Source: CAYHGV01 sp964356135
GTDB taxonomy: Bacteria; Hydrothermota; Tepidihabitantia; CAYHGV01
DNA length: 23,356 bases
Assembly: GCA_964356135.1 (NCBI GenBank)
Contig: CAYHGV010000043.1
Coordinates: 1 to 23,356, forward strand
Reading direction: 5' to 3'
In this document: one piece after another, positions 6,534 to 13,333 of the stretch
Layout of the letters: each line of letters starts with the position of its first letter
Position numbering within the stretch: the stretch's first letter is position 1
Notes under the pieces: model-generated
Seen by the model: the letters and a program-made list of their open reading frames with translations, nothing else
Told to the model about the DNA's origin: nothing
Database searches by the model: none
Program-made: the position numbers and the translations under genes

Positions 6534-7490
6534 ATGTTTGAAACCCCGAGGGCACAATACCTTCACAAAGACAAGGGACAAGGAAATTTCCACGGGTTTG
6601 GAAGAACCACTTGGAGTAGGCTCCGATTCTACACCCGGTTTGCGTGGCGCTTCGTCGTGCTGCGGAAGCCGGAACCGCTTATCTACGGCATCGCCCCAAC
6701 CGACCGCTGCAACCTGGCGTGCCGCGGCTGTCAGGTTTCCAACACCGGCCGCCCCGACATGACCTGGGACCGGCTACTCGACACACTGCAGAACGCATGG
6801 AGCCGCGGCTTCCGCGAGTTGTACTTTAGCGGTGGGGAGCCGATGCTGTGGCGCGACGGCGAGCATACCCTCGAGGACGCGATCGTTGCGGCGAAGCGGA
6901 TCGGTTTCTTCCACGTGCACGTCTACACCAACGGCACTATGGGACTCGACACGTCGGCGGATCTTGTCTGGGTCAGCATGGACGGGTTGCCTGGTACCTT
7001 CGAGCGGCGGCGAGGGGATTATTTCCATCGGGTCGAACGCGCAGTCCGCGAGGGTCAGCACCCAAAGGTCGCCGTCATCTACGTCATTGATCGCAACACC
7101 GCGAATGGCATTGAGCCGTTCCTGCGGTGGGTGCGTGAAACGAAGTTCCCGGTGATCGGCGTCATGTTCTACTTCCACACGCCCTACTACGGGTGCGACG
7201 AGTTGTTTCTGACCGCTGGTGAGTGGGAGCCGCTCATTGATCGGCTCATCGGTTGCCGCCGGGCAGGCCTGCCGGTGCTCAATTCGCGAGCCGGTCTGCT
7301 CGCACTCCAGTCCGGCAACTGGCCGAGGCGATTGCCTGTAGCCTATGTCGCGGACGTTGACGGCGAATATGTGTGCTGTCGCGCGTCCGACGACGTCTGC
7401 GTGGATTGCGGCTATGCTGCCTGTACCGAGCTCACGGAGTTTCAACGCCTGCACCCGAGTGCGCTGCTCGGCATGATGAGATACTGGTGA
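6534..7490 (+). CDS. Radical SAM protein with C-terminal cysteine cluster
   Basis: 318 aa. The radical SAM motif C-x3-C-x2-C lies at C59/C63/C66 (DRCNLACRGCQ), followed by the GGE motif (YFSGGEPMLW) and later strands (VHVYTNGT, VWVSMDGLPG). The C-terminus holds a second group of cysteines (C281, C282, C289, C292, C297), as in SPASM/twitch-type domains with auxiliary Fe-S clusters. The chemistry is therefore SAM-dependent radical modification; the substrate is not known. The segment YYGCDELFLTAGEW with VLNSRAGLLAL resembles HpnH-like or archaeal lipid/cofactor radical SAM proteins (weak). It overlaps the next gene by 4 nt (GTGA), so translation is coupled. Both genes are much richer in G+C than their neighbours, suggesting transfer. 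Confidence 0.9.
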   Translation: MFETPRAQYLHKDKGQGNFHGFGRTTWSRLRFYTRFAWRFVVLRKPEPLIYGIAPTDRCNLACRGCQVSNTGRPDMTWDRLLDTLQNAWSRGFRELYFSGGEPMLWRDGEHTLEDAIVAAKRIGFFHVHVYTNGTMGLDTSADLVWVSMDGLPGTFERRRGDYFHRVERAVREGQHPKVAVIYVIDRNTANGIEPFLRWVRETKFPVIGVMFYFHTPYYGCDELFLTAGEWEPLIDRLIGCRRAGLPVLNSRAGLLALQSGNWPRRLPVAYVADVDGEYVCCRASDDVCVDCGYAACTELTEFQRLHPSALLGMMRYW

Positions 7491-8782
7491 ACAGCCCGGG
7501 TCACTGGCTATCATGCCTCGTGACGCGCGCCATCCGTCGCTACCTTGTGGGACCCGATCAACGATGGCTCTTTGAGCGGCCCTCCCAAGACTGGACGCCG
7601 CCGCGCGTCGAACGAACCTCGCTGTATCTGCACGTGCCATTCTGCCGCCACTGCTGTCCTTATTGTCCCTATACCAAAGTGCCTTATGAAGAAACGCTCG
7701 TGGGACCCTATACACGGGCGGCGATCGCTGAGGTGGACTGGTGGGCCGATACGATTGGGCCGGCTGAGATCACGAGCGTCTATATCGGCGGCGGCACGCC
7801 CACGTTGGCACTGGACAGCGTAACAAGCGTGCTGACGCGTGTGCGCGAGCGGTTCCACCTGACAGGAGATGTCTGCATCGAGACCAACCCCGCCGACGTG
7901 GACGAGGAAACCGTGCGGCGATTGCACAGCGCCGACGTTGCGCTCGTTTCGCTTGGCGTGCAGTCATTTGATCCCAAGAACCTCCGTCTGCTCGGACGTC
8001 GCTACGATCCACCCACCGCGGAGCGCGCACTTGGGCTGCTCGCACAGAGCGGTTTCGCCTGCGTCAACGTGGATATCATGTTCGCCCTGCCTGGCCAGAC
8101 CGCCGACGATGTGACGGCCGATCTGGCCCGCGCCGCACAGCTCGGTGCGAATCAGCTCACCACCTACCCACTCTTCACGTTCCCCTACACCTCGGTTGGC
8201 GAGTACATGCGTCTGACCGCCATATGCATGCCAGGTCTGCGCGCTCGCCGGGTGCACTATCGGGCTATCGGTGGGTGGTGCGCGGAACACGATTTCCAGC
8301 GGGTGTCGGTATGGGGCTTCAAGCGAGGCGCCGTCCCGCGTTACTCGTCGGTTACCCGGGGTGGCTACATTGGGGTCGGCCCCGGTGCCGGTTCCCACCT
8401 GCCCGACGGGTTCGTGCTCAATACGTTCGATCTCGAGAATTGGATCCACGCCATGCAGTCAGGGCGCACGGCGATCGCTCTGCGCATGCCGTTTGCCGGT
8501 GAGATGGCTGGCTGGTGGTGGTTATACTGGCGTTTCTACGATACGCGCATCCCGCTGGACAACCTCGATGCGGTTCTTGGTCATGACGCGCCCAATGCCC
8601 GGCGGTGGCTGAAAGTCGTGGAACGGACCGGGCTCGCGGTTCGCAATGGCAGGTGTCTCGAACTCACCGAGCCGGGTGCCTTCTGGCTCCATCTGGTGCA
8701 GAACCACTTTGCGCTGAACTACGTTAACACGCTGTGGACCCAGGCGCGCCGAGAACCGTGGCCGCAGGCAGTGGCTATCTGA
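7487..8782 (+). CDS. HemN/HemW-like radical SAM protein
   Basis: 431 aa from the GTG at 7487, chosen because it overlaps the upstream stop as GTGA; longer reading frames would overlap the first gene deeply. The N-terminal motif YLHVPFCRHCCPYCPY is the HemN/HemW type with C53/C57/C60 as C-x3-C-x2-C and an extra C56. YIGGGTPTL, IETNPADVDEE and LVSLGVQSFDPKNLRLLGRR are the standard downstream motifs of the coproporphyrinogen dehydrogenase/HemW family. The second half (GVGPGAGSHLPDGFVLNTFD) fits the HemW C-terminal part. True HemW is a haem chaperone, but the tight pairing with a second radical SAM gene argues for a dedicated two-enzyme pathway (inference). G+C-rich like its partner. Confidence 0.9.
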   Translation: MNSPGHWLSCLVTRAIRRYLVGPDQRWLFERPSQDWTPPRVERTSLYLHVPFCRHCCPYCPYTKVPYEETLVGPYTRAAIAEVDWWADTIGPAEITSVYIGGGTPTLALDSVTSVLTRVRERFHLTGDVCIETNPADVDEETVRRLHSADVALVSLGVQSFDPKNLRLLGRRYDPPTAERALGLLAQSGFACVNVDIMFALPGQTADDVTADLARAAQLGANQLTTYPLFTFPYTSVGEYMRLTAICMPGLRARRVHYRAIGGWCAEHDFQRVSVWGFKRGAVPRYSSVTRGGYIGVGPGAGSHLPDGFVLNTFDLENWIHAMQSGRTAIALRMPFAGEMAGWWWLYWRFYDTRIPLDNLDAVLGHDAPNARRWLKVVERTGLAVRNGRCLELTEPGAFWLHLVQNHFALNYVNTLWTQARREPWPQAVAI

Positions 8783-8837
8783 GTGCCTGACGCCCACGTT
8801 GATCACGATTTCAGCAGGCTTTTTAGGCTTAAGGGAA

Positions 8838-9284
8838 AATTAAGGGACGTTGGTGTAGAAGTTGAATTATTTCAACTGTTGGGTTAAAATTTTCTTTCCA
8901 ATTTGTAAAATAAAAACATGGACATGCTTCCCAGAATTTCGAGTCCATGCTTGACAAAAAATTGAGATTCGCTACTATGCTGCCGAGATGGCACATACGA
9001 ATCTTTGCGGGGCGGAGGGGTTTACCCTGTGGAATATTTACAGTCATTCCAACAACGAACGATCGACGATGTTTGGCTAACCCTGTTAAATAAAGCTGTT
9101 GAAAAAATGTTTAGCATCTTGCCTAAGTATTTAACAGGGCTCACCATCTATTCCACAGGGAGAACAGAGAGCCCTCTCCGAAGAGCAAGTGTGGTGTCCT
9201 CAATATTTTTACAGAAGAGAAGGCACTACACTATCTCTCCGAGAGCAGGCGGGTATGCTCCGTATCGAGAATTAGGAAGTGTCC
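8838..9284 (+). repeat. Dispersed repeat, copy E (longest, carries an insertion)
   Basis: Starts TTAAGGGACGTTGGTGTAG and continues through ATGCTTCCCAGAATTTCGAG. TTGACA (8951-8956), 16-nt spacer, TACTAT (8973-8978) follow, then CTGCCGAGATGGCACAT and TTTGCGGGGCGGAGGGG. The copy-F tail resumes at about 9165, interrupted by a nested palindromic element. It fills most of the 649-nt gap after the radical SAM pair. The embedded promoter points to 9432 but is about 450 nt away. Confidence 0.8.
9025..9160. mobile_element. Nested palindromic MITE-like insertion
   Basis: The outer arms CCCTGTGGAATA (9025-9036) and TATTCCACAGGG (9149-9160) are perfect 12-bp inverted repeats. The inner arms CCCTGTTAAATA (9081-9092) and TATTTAACAGGG (9128-9139) are also perfect 12-bp inverted repeats, with a GATG/CATC pair outside them. 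The related repeat copy at 1085-1255 lacks the whole segment, so it is an insertion. It has no coding capacity. No clear target duplication is seen. Confidence 0.75.
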
Positions 9285-9292
9285 TGGATTAT

Positions 9293-9408
9293 TCTCAACA
9301 AATCGTTGGAGCTAACAGCTTGAGGATCGTGTTCAAGTGTCGGCTTTGTTCCAAAAGACTGTGGGTGCCATTCTTATGCGGCGCTGCAGCTCAACTCTAT
9401 CGTTAGGC
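9293..9408 (+). other. attC-like integron recombination site
   Basis: R'-like GTTAGGC (9402-9408) fits GTTRRRY exactly. R''-like TCTCAAC (9293-9299) fits except for its first base. L'' TTGGAGCT (9306-9313) and L' AGCTCAA (9388-9394) are complementary except for one extra G in L'', the extrahelical base expected in attC sites. Spacers are 6 and 7 nt. The R boxes pair at only 4 of 7 positions. The site lies 23 nt before a small membrane-protein gene, as in a cassette. Confidence 0.55.
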
Positions 9409-9431
9409 AGTCCAAGAAAGGAGCTACTTTC

Positions 9432-9641
9432 ATGAAACGCTACTATGTTCCTGCCCTTGTGTCTCTGTCCGTCTTCGTGGTTTTCTGGGCATATCTGATT
9501 GGCAACACTCTCATTCGAGAGTTAGGCAAAGATGTAACCTTCATCGATCTGGGTGCACTCTTCGTCCTGGGCTTGATTTCAGGCATCGCCCTCGGTCTTG
9601 TCGTGGCGCTGCGTAAGCGAAAAGCACCCGATGCCGGGTAG
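9432..9641 (+). CDS. Small two-helix membrane protein
   Basis: 69 aa with two predicted membrane helices (YYVPALVSLSVFVVFWAYLI and LGALFVLGLISGIALGLVV) joined by a short charged loop (RELGKDVTF) and ending in a basic tail (ALRKRKAPDAG). By charge, the C-terminus probably faces the cytoplasm. An AAAGGAG box lies about 9 nt before the ATG. I do not recognise the family. It lies 23 nt after the R' end of the attC-like site and 59 nt before the DUF1003 gene, so both may belong to one gene cassette. Confidence 0.75.
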   Translation: MKRYYVPALVSLSVFVVFWAYLIGNTLIRELGKDVTFIDLGALFVLGLISGIALGLVVALRKRKAPDAG

Positions 9642-9700
9642 ATCGATCGGGTCTGTCTGGGATACCCGACCGGCGGGTTAGACCGACAAAGGATGAAACA

Positions 9701-10261
9701 ATGAATCAGAAACCAAGCGAAATATCAGAAAAACTCTTCCGCAAGAAATATGAACATCTTGGTGAACGAGAAAAAAAGGTGGTTCATCATCTCGCCGAGA
9801 GAACCCATATTTCGAGAAATATCGCTAAAGACTTTTCTGAACGACTGACTTTCGGCCAGCGGATGGCTGATAAGGTCGCAACTTTTGGCGGCTCCTGGGT
9901 TTTCATCGGAATCTTTGCGGTAGTACTCGTTGCCTGGGTTTTCCTGAATTCGTTCATTCTGCTCAGGCTTAATAAATCATTCGATCCCTACCCGTACATT
10001 CTGCTCAATCTTTTTTTATCCATGCTCGCCGCCATTCAAGCGCCAATAATCTTGATGTCTCAAAACCGACAGGCTTTTAAAGACCGGCTAAGCGCAGAGC
10101 ACGATTACGAAGTCAACTTAAAGGCGGAGCTTGAAATAATGGCGCTCCATGAAAAAATCGACGTGCTCCGGGAGAAGCAATGGAATGAACTTATTTCACT
10201 TCAACAGGAGCAGCTGAGACTTCTCAGCCAATTAGTCGAAGACCTGAAGAAGACTCAATGA
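9701..10261 (+). CDS. DUF1003 membrane protein
   Basis: 186 aa matching DUF1003. A soluble N-terminus (to about residue 45) leads to RLTFGQRMADKVATFGGSW, a first membrane helix (VFIGIFAVVLVAWVFLNSF), the family signature FDPYPYILLNLFLSMLAA and a second helix that runs into IQAPIILMSQNRQAFKDR. The C-terminal third is a charged, coiled-coil-like helix (EHDYEVNLKAELEIMALHEK onward). DUF1003 proteins are widespread inner-membrane proteins of unknown role. No strong ribosome site is seen (AAAGGATGAAACA lies before the ATG). The gene is followed within 10 nt by a degenerate attC-like site, so the pair 9432-10261 may be one cassette. Confidence 0.9.
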   Translation: MNQKPSEISEKLFRKKYEHLGEREKKVVHHLAERTHISRNIAKDFSERLTFGQRMADKVATFGGSWVFIGIFAVVLVAWVFLNSFILLRLNKSFDPYPYILLNLFLSMLAAIQAPIILMSQNRQAFKDRLSAEHDYEVNLKAELEIMALHEKIDVLREKQWNELISLQQEQLRLLSQLVEDLKKTQ

Positions 10262-10267
10262 ACGGCA

Positions 10268-10327
10268 GTCCAACGAATCACCGGAGCGGACGCGGTGAAA
10301 CTGCGCTGCTGGGTTTCAATGTTCGGT
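10268..10327 (+). other. Degenerate attC-like site (60 bp)
   Basis: R'' GTCCAAC (10268-10274) fits RYYYAAC exactly and is followed by GAATCA and L''-like CCGGAGCG. An inner stem CGCGGT/ACTGCG closes on GAA. The far end GTTCGGT (10321-10327) deviates from GTTRRRY at one base. The total is 60 bp, the classic attC length. L box pairing is imperfect, so this may be a decayed site. Confidence 0.4.
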
Positions 10328-10366
10328 GGAGCTCTAAGACAAAGTTCGGTGGAGCTCTAAGACAAA
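10321..10366 (+). repeat. Tandem duplication of 23 bp
   Basis: Two exact copies of a 23-bp unit beginning GTTCGGTGGAGCTC (10321-10343 and 10344-10366). The second ends just before the GGAGAAA ribosome site of the next gene. The unit begins with the R'-like heptamer of the attC-like site. Confidence 0.9.
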
Positions 10367-10376
10367 GGAGAAATCG

Positions 10377-10787
10377 ATGAAAAAAATGGTTGGTGTGTGG
10401 ATTGACCATCGGCAGGCTATTATCGTGGCTGTTACGGACAAAGGGGAAGAAATGGGGTTGATAATATCGCATGTTGAAAAACAGCTGCGCCGTTCCGGTG
10501 ATTCACCGCTTAAGGGACCCTATGAACCACTGGAAGTACCGGCAAGTGACAGCCGTCAGAAAGCATTGACCGGACATCTCAACATTTACTACGATGCGGT
10601 CATTGCCTGTGTTCGGGATGCAGAATCCATTCTGATATTTGGTCCGGGTGAGGCAAAGAAGGAATTGAAAGCACGTCTTGATAGAGACAACCTCGGCGGA
10701 CGCATCGTCGGTATTGAAACCGTCGACAAGATGACCGATCGTCAGATTGCGGCGAAAGTTCGGGAATACTTTCCCCAAGAGCGTTAG
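10377..10787 (+). CDS. Possible eRF1 domain-like (baeRF-type) protein
   Basis: 136 aa, no membrane segment. The N-terminus MVGVWIDHRQAIIVAVTDKG and the segment ESILIFGPGEAKKELKARL resemble the short 'translational machinery'/bacterial eRF1-like proteins, which have an Asp-His near the first strand and a G-P-G-E-A loop. In the wider family, eRF1/Vms1-like domains act on peptidyl-tRNA at stalled ribosomes, but this short form has no proven activity. An AAAGGAG box sits about 7 nt before the ATG. It follows a tandem 23-bp duplication and a degenerate attC-like site, and precedes the methyltransferase gene by 23 nt. The family assignment is from motif memory and moderate. Confidence 0.65.
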   Translation: MKKMVGVWIDHRQAIIVAVTDKGEEMGLIISHVEKQLRRSGDSPLKGPYEPLEVPASDSRQKALTGHLNIYYDAVIACVRDAESILIFGPGEAKKELKARLDRDNLGGRIVGIETVDKMTDRQIAAKVREYFPQER

Positions 10788-10810
10788 CGATCCCGGAACG
10801 GTGCATAGCT

Positions 10811-11476
10811 ATGTCGTTGTGCGATGATGTTGCCCGGTACTATGCGGCACGAGCAGAGGAATATGACCTTTCCGCAGGATACCTGGACTCTCTCGCGGAG
10901 GAGTATCGTGTACCAATCAAGACGAGGTTTCAGGAGGCGCTCAGCGCGCACGACGTCCTTGAGATTGCCTGCGGTACCGGTTATTGGACCGAAGTGATCT
11001 CGGTCACGGCACGTTCGGTTCTCGCCACCGATATCGACCCGGCAATGATATCAATCGCACGTCGAAGATTGTCTGCGATAGCCAACGTGCGCTGCCAGGT
11101 TGCCGATGCCTATTCCCTGGATGAAGTATCGGGACCTTTCAGCGCGGCTTTTTCTCATTGGTGGTGGTCGCACATTCCGAAGTCAAGAATCAGAAGCTTT
11201 CTAACGGTGCTTCACGCCAAATTGATACCGGGGGCTTTCGTTCTCTTCGCAGACCAGTTGGCCTGCGAATCGAGGAAGGGGCGACAGGATGAGGAAGGGA
11301 ATTTCTTTGAAGAGAGGACCCTTCGGGACGGGCGACGGTTTGAGATCGTGAAGAACTATCCGACCGAAGAGGAGGTCATCCGCGACCTGGCGCGAATTGC
11401 AGAGCGGGTGGTGTATAAAGCGCATCCTGAAGGACGCTATTGGACTTTGAGTTACCAAACCAAGGAAAGCCGCTAA
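10811..11476 (+). CDS. Class I SAM-dependent methyltransferase
   Basis: 221 aa with the class I methyltransferase core. Motif I is VLEIACGTGYWTEVI (SAM-binding glycine loop), followed by the acidic end of strand 2 (VLATDIDPAMISIARRRL), motif II/III VADAYSLDEV and the FSAAFSHWWWSHIP region. The C-terminal part (RLKEERTL-like, DGRRFEIVKNYPTEEEVIRD) fits small-molecule methyltransferases. The substrate is unknown. No strong Shine-Dalgarno is visible before the ATG. It is 23 nt after the eRF1-like gene, so the two may be cotranscribed. The gene ends in GCTAACAAATG, reminiscent of an attC left end, but no right half follows. Confidence 0.92.
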   Translation: MSLCDDVARYYAARAEEYDLSAGYLDSLAEEYRVPIKTRFQEALSAHDVLEIACGTGYWTEVISVTARSVLATDIDPAMISIARRRLSAIANVRCQVADAYSLDEVSGPFSAAFSHWWWSHIPKSRIRSFLTVLHAKLIPGAFVLFADQLACESRKGRQDEEGNFFEERTLRDGRRFEIVKNYPTEEEVIRDLARIAERVVYKAHPEGRYWTLSYQTKESR

Positions 11477-11628
11477 CAAATGTGTAGAGCAATAAAAGGG
11501 AAAAGGCTACTTTTTATTAGATTAAAAAATTTTTAATAAAGACTTTCTAAGATCCTCCGAGGATAATCAGGGTCAGGTATTACTATTTACTTTTATCAGA
11601 GGAATATCGTAAGCGAGGAGCGGAGGTC

Positions 11629-11656
11629 TTGACGCAATTAGATTCCGATTTATATT
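11629..11656 (+). promoter_or_regulatory. Promoter of the redox operon
   Basis: TTGACG (11629-11634), 16-nt spacer, TATATT (11651-11656), about 45 nt before the glutaredoxin ATG. Confidence 0.6.
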
Positions 11657-11700
11657 TTTTTAATTATGTGGTTTAATTGTCAATCACCAGGAGGAAAATA

Positions 11701-11982
11701 ATGAAAGTGACGCATGTCGAAGGCAAGAAAAAAGGCGAGGTAATGCTCTATGCACTCAGCACCTGCATCTGGTGCAAAAAGACGAAAAGTCTCCTTAATG
11801 AATTGGGCGTCGATTATTCGTTCATCGATGTCGACCTGCTTAAAGGGGAGGAAAAAGAGAAAGTTCTGGAAGAGGTAAAAAAACACAATCCGCAGTGCAC
11901 CTTCCCGACCGTGGTGATCGATAATAAAAAGTGCATCCGCGGTTTTGAGGAAGCGGAAATAAAAGCGGTCTTGGGAAAATGA
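11701..11982 (+). CDS. Glutaredoxin-like protein
   Basis: 93 aa from the ATG at 11701, which follows a strong AGGAGG box; an upstream in-frame start would place that box inside the gene. The thioredoxin-fold active site is C22-I-W-C25 (YALSTCIWCKKTKSLL), with the cis-proline loop CTFPTVVID and the C-terminal GFEEAEIKAVL helix. It probably passes electrons between thiols and the next gene's product. The next gene begins inside its stop (ATGA), so the two are translationally coupled. This matches the common pairing of a small thioredoxin/glutaredoxin with an FTR-like catalytic subunit in anaerobes. Confidence 0.92.
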   Translation: MKVTHVEGKKKGEVMLYALSTCIWCKKTKSLLNELGVDYSFIDVDLLKGEEKEKVLEEVKKHNPQCTFPTVVIDNKKCIRGFEEAEIKAVLGK

Positions 11983-12500
11983 GTACCGGCTTGAATATTA
12001 TTCAAGCCGCAATTGACCGGCTCTATGAACGGCTGAACAAGGAAGCAGAAGCCGGCGGCTACCACTTAAATCCCGATACCGAGTTTACGAAGGATTTGGT
12101 TCGGGGGCTTTTGGTTAATGAAAAGCGCTACGGCTACTGGTCGTGCCCCTGCCGATTGTCAGAAGGCAGTAAGCAGGAAGATTTGGACATCATCTGTCCG
12201 TGTGATTACCGCGATGCAGATGTCGTCGAATACGGCAACTGCTACTGCGCGCTCTATGTTTCGACCCCGGTGGTTAAAGGCGAGAAAAATCCGCGGTCGA
12301 TTCCGGAACGGCGGCCGGAGCGGAAAGCGCGGGGGCAGTTCAAATCCCCAAATCCGGTTGCTTCAACCGGATCGGCCGGCCCATTATCCAAACCGGTCTG
12401 GCGCTGCCGGGTGTGCGGCTACCTCTGCGCGCGCGACGAGCCGCCCGAGCTCTGCCCGGTCTGCAAAGCGAAGAAAGACCGGTTCGAAAGATTTATTTAA
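11979..12500 (+). CDS. Ferredoxin:thioredoxin reductase-like subunit fused to a rubredoxin-like domain
   Basis: 173 aa. Residues about 10-100 match the FTR catalytic chain: C56-P-C58, C73-P-C75 and C88-Y-C90 (WSCPCRL, IICPCDYRD, GNCYCALYV), six cysteines expected to hold a [4Fe-4S] cluster beside a redox disulfide. After a Pro/Arg-rich linker (about 105-140), residues 141-173 form a short rubredoxin/rubrerythrin-type site (WRCRVCGYLC, then ELCPVC), with C143/C146 and C159/C162 as iron ligands. A built-in rubredoxin could feed electrons directly to the FTR site or act as an output (inference). The ATG overlaps the glutaredoxin stop. Expected role: reduce the adjacent glutaredoxin from ferredoxin. 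Confidence 0.92.
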   Translation: MSTGLNIIQAAIDRLYERLNKEAEAGGYHLNPDTEFTKDLVRGLLVNEKRYGYWSCPCRLSEGSKQEDLDIICPCDYRDADVVEYGNCYCALYVSTPVVKGEKNPRSIPERRPERKARGQFKSPNPVASTGSAGPLSKPVWRCRVCGYLCARDEPPELCPVCKAKKDRFERFI

Positions 12501-12505
12501 AAACA

Positions 12506-12617
12506 AAATATTTACCACGAAAGTTAGGAAAACACGAAAGCACGAAAGAAATAAATGTTTATTGTATTTAAATTTTCGTGCTTTCCAACTTTCTCTCCTT
12601 TCGTGATAATATTTATT
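12506..12617. repeat. Palindromic CACGAAAG/CTTTCGTG intergenic element 2
   Basis: Left arm AAATATTTACCACGAAAG, then CACGAAAGCACGAAAG; right arm TTTCGTGCTTTCC, then CCTTTCGTGATAATATTTA. The arms are about 40 bp and imperfectly complementary. It lies right after the FTR stop and before the sod promoter and could also act as a transcription terminator or attenuator. Confidence 0.75.
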
Positions 12618-12634
12618 TAATCTGGTTTCAAGTA

Positions 12635-12662
12635 TTGACTTTGGGGTTTCGAAGAATAAAAT
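12635..12662 (+). promoter_or_regulatory. Promoter of the superoxide dismutase gene
   Basis: TTGACT (12635-12640), 16-nt spacer, TAAAAT (12657-12662), 23 nt before the ATG, with a strong AAGGAGGG ribosome site between. Confidence 0.65.
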
Positions 12663-12685
12663 ACTAAATAAATCAAGGAGGGACA

Positions 12686-13297
12686 ATGGCAAAAAAATTA
12701 TACGAAATGCCCAAGCTGCCGTACGGCTATAAAGATTTGGTGCCCTATATTTCCGAGGTGCAGTTGCAGATTCACTACGAAAAGCACCACCAGGCATACG
12801 TCACCGGTGCCAACGATATTCTAACCAAGCTCGACAAAGCGCGCACCGACGGTGCCGACCTCGATATGAAATCGACCCTCAAAACATTGTCGTTCAATAT
12901 CGGCGGTCATCTGCTCCATACGTTGTTCTGGGATAATCTTGCCCCGGCAGGTAAGGGCGGCGGCAAACCGGACGGCAAAATCGGCGAAGCGATCGACAAA
13001 GAATTCGGCAGTTTCGAGCGGTTCAAAAAAGAGTTCACCCAGACCGCAGCCTCGGTCGAAGGTTCGGGTTGGGCAGTCCTCGTTTACTGCAAAAAGACGA
13101 ACCGGCCGATAATCATGCAGGTCGAAAAACACAATACGAATGTTATTCCGATGTTCAGAGTTTTATTGGTGATCGATGTCTTCGAGCACGCCTACTATCT
13201 CGACTACAAGAACGACCGGGCAAAGTTCATCGAAGCGTTCTGGAATATGGTCAACTGGCAGGCGGTCAACAAACGGCTGGAAGAGGTTTTGAAGTAA
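12686..13297 (+). CDS. Fe/Mn superoxide dismutase, archaeal-like type
   Basis: 203 aa, a full-length Fe/Mn SOD. The metal ligands are H30 (LQIHYEKHH), H78 (GGHLLHTLFW), D164 and H168 (IDVFEHAYY). The usual DVWEHAYY signature has Phe in place of Trp. The position that carries Gln/Ala in bacterial Mn/Fe types lies in MQVEKHN, with His149, as in archaeal enzymes such as those of Sulfolobus, so the metal preference cannot be called and a cambialistic or Fe enzyme is possible. There is no signal peptide; it acts in the cytoplasm. It has its own promoter and a strong Shine-Dalgarno. Placement after a glutaredoxin/FTR pair points to oxygen-stress defence in an anaerobe. Confidence 0.95.
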   Translation: MAKKLYEMPKLPYGYKDLVPYISEVQLQIHYEKHHQAYVTGANDILTKLDKARTDGADLDMKSTLKTLSFNIGGHLLHTLFWDNLAPAGKGGGKPDGKIGEAIDKEFGSFERFKKEFTQTAASVEGSGWAVLVYCKKTNRPIIMQVEKHNTNVIPMFRVLLVIDVFEHAYYLDYKNDRAKFIEAFWNMVNWQAVNKRLEEVLK

Positions 13298-13333
13298 AAC
13301 AGGGAACAGGACTCAGGAAACAGAATAAGAACC

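Noticed and set aside
6774..7715. Long minus-strand ORF of 313 aa opposite the radical SAM gene
   Set aside because: It is an antisense shadow of a G+C-rich gene; the plus strand has the conserved radical SAM motifs.
9005..9406. 133-aa plus-strand ORF
   Set aside because: It runs through the nested palindromes, the 109-bp repeat and the attC-like site. The codons come from repeats shared with a non-coding copy at 1085-1255.
11464..11490. GCTAACAAATG at the methyltransferase stop as an attC left end
   Set aside because: No matching right half with GTTRRRY follows within about 150 nt.
11521..11537. ATTAAAAAATTTTTAAT as a terminator of the methyltransferase gene
   Set aside because: The stem is only A/T pairs with almost no loop and no clear G+C part; it is too weak to call.
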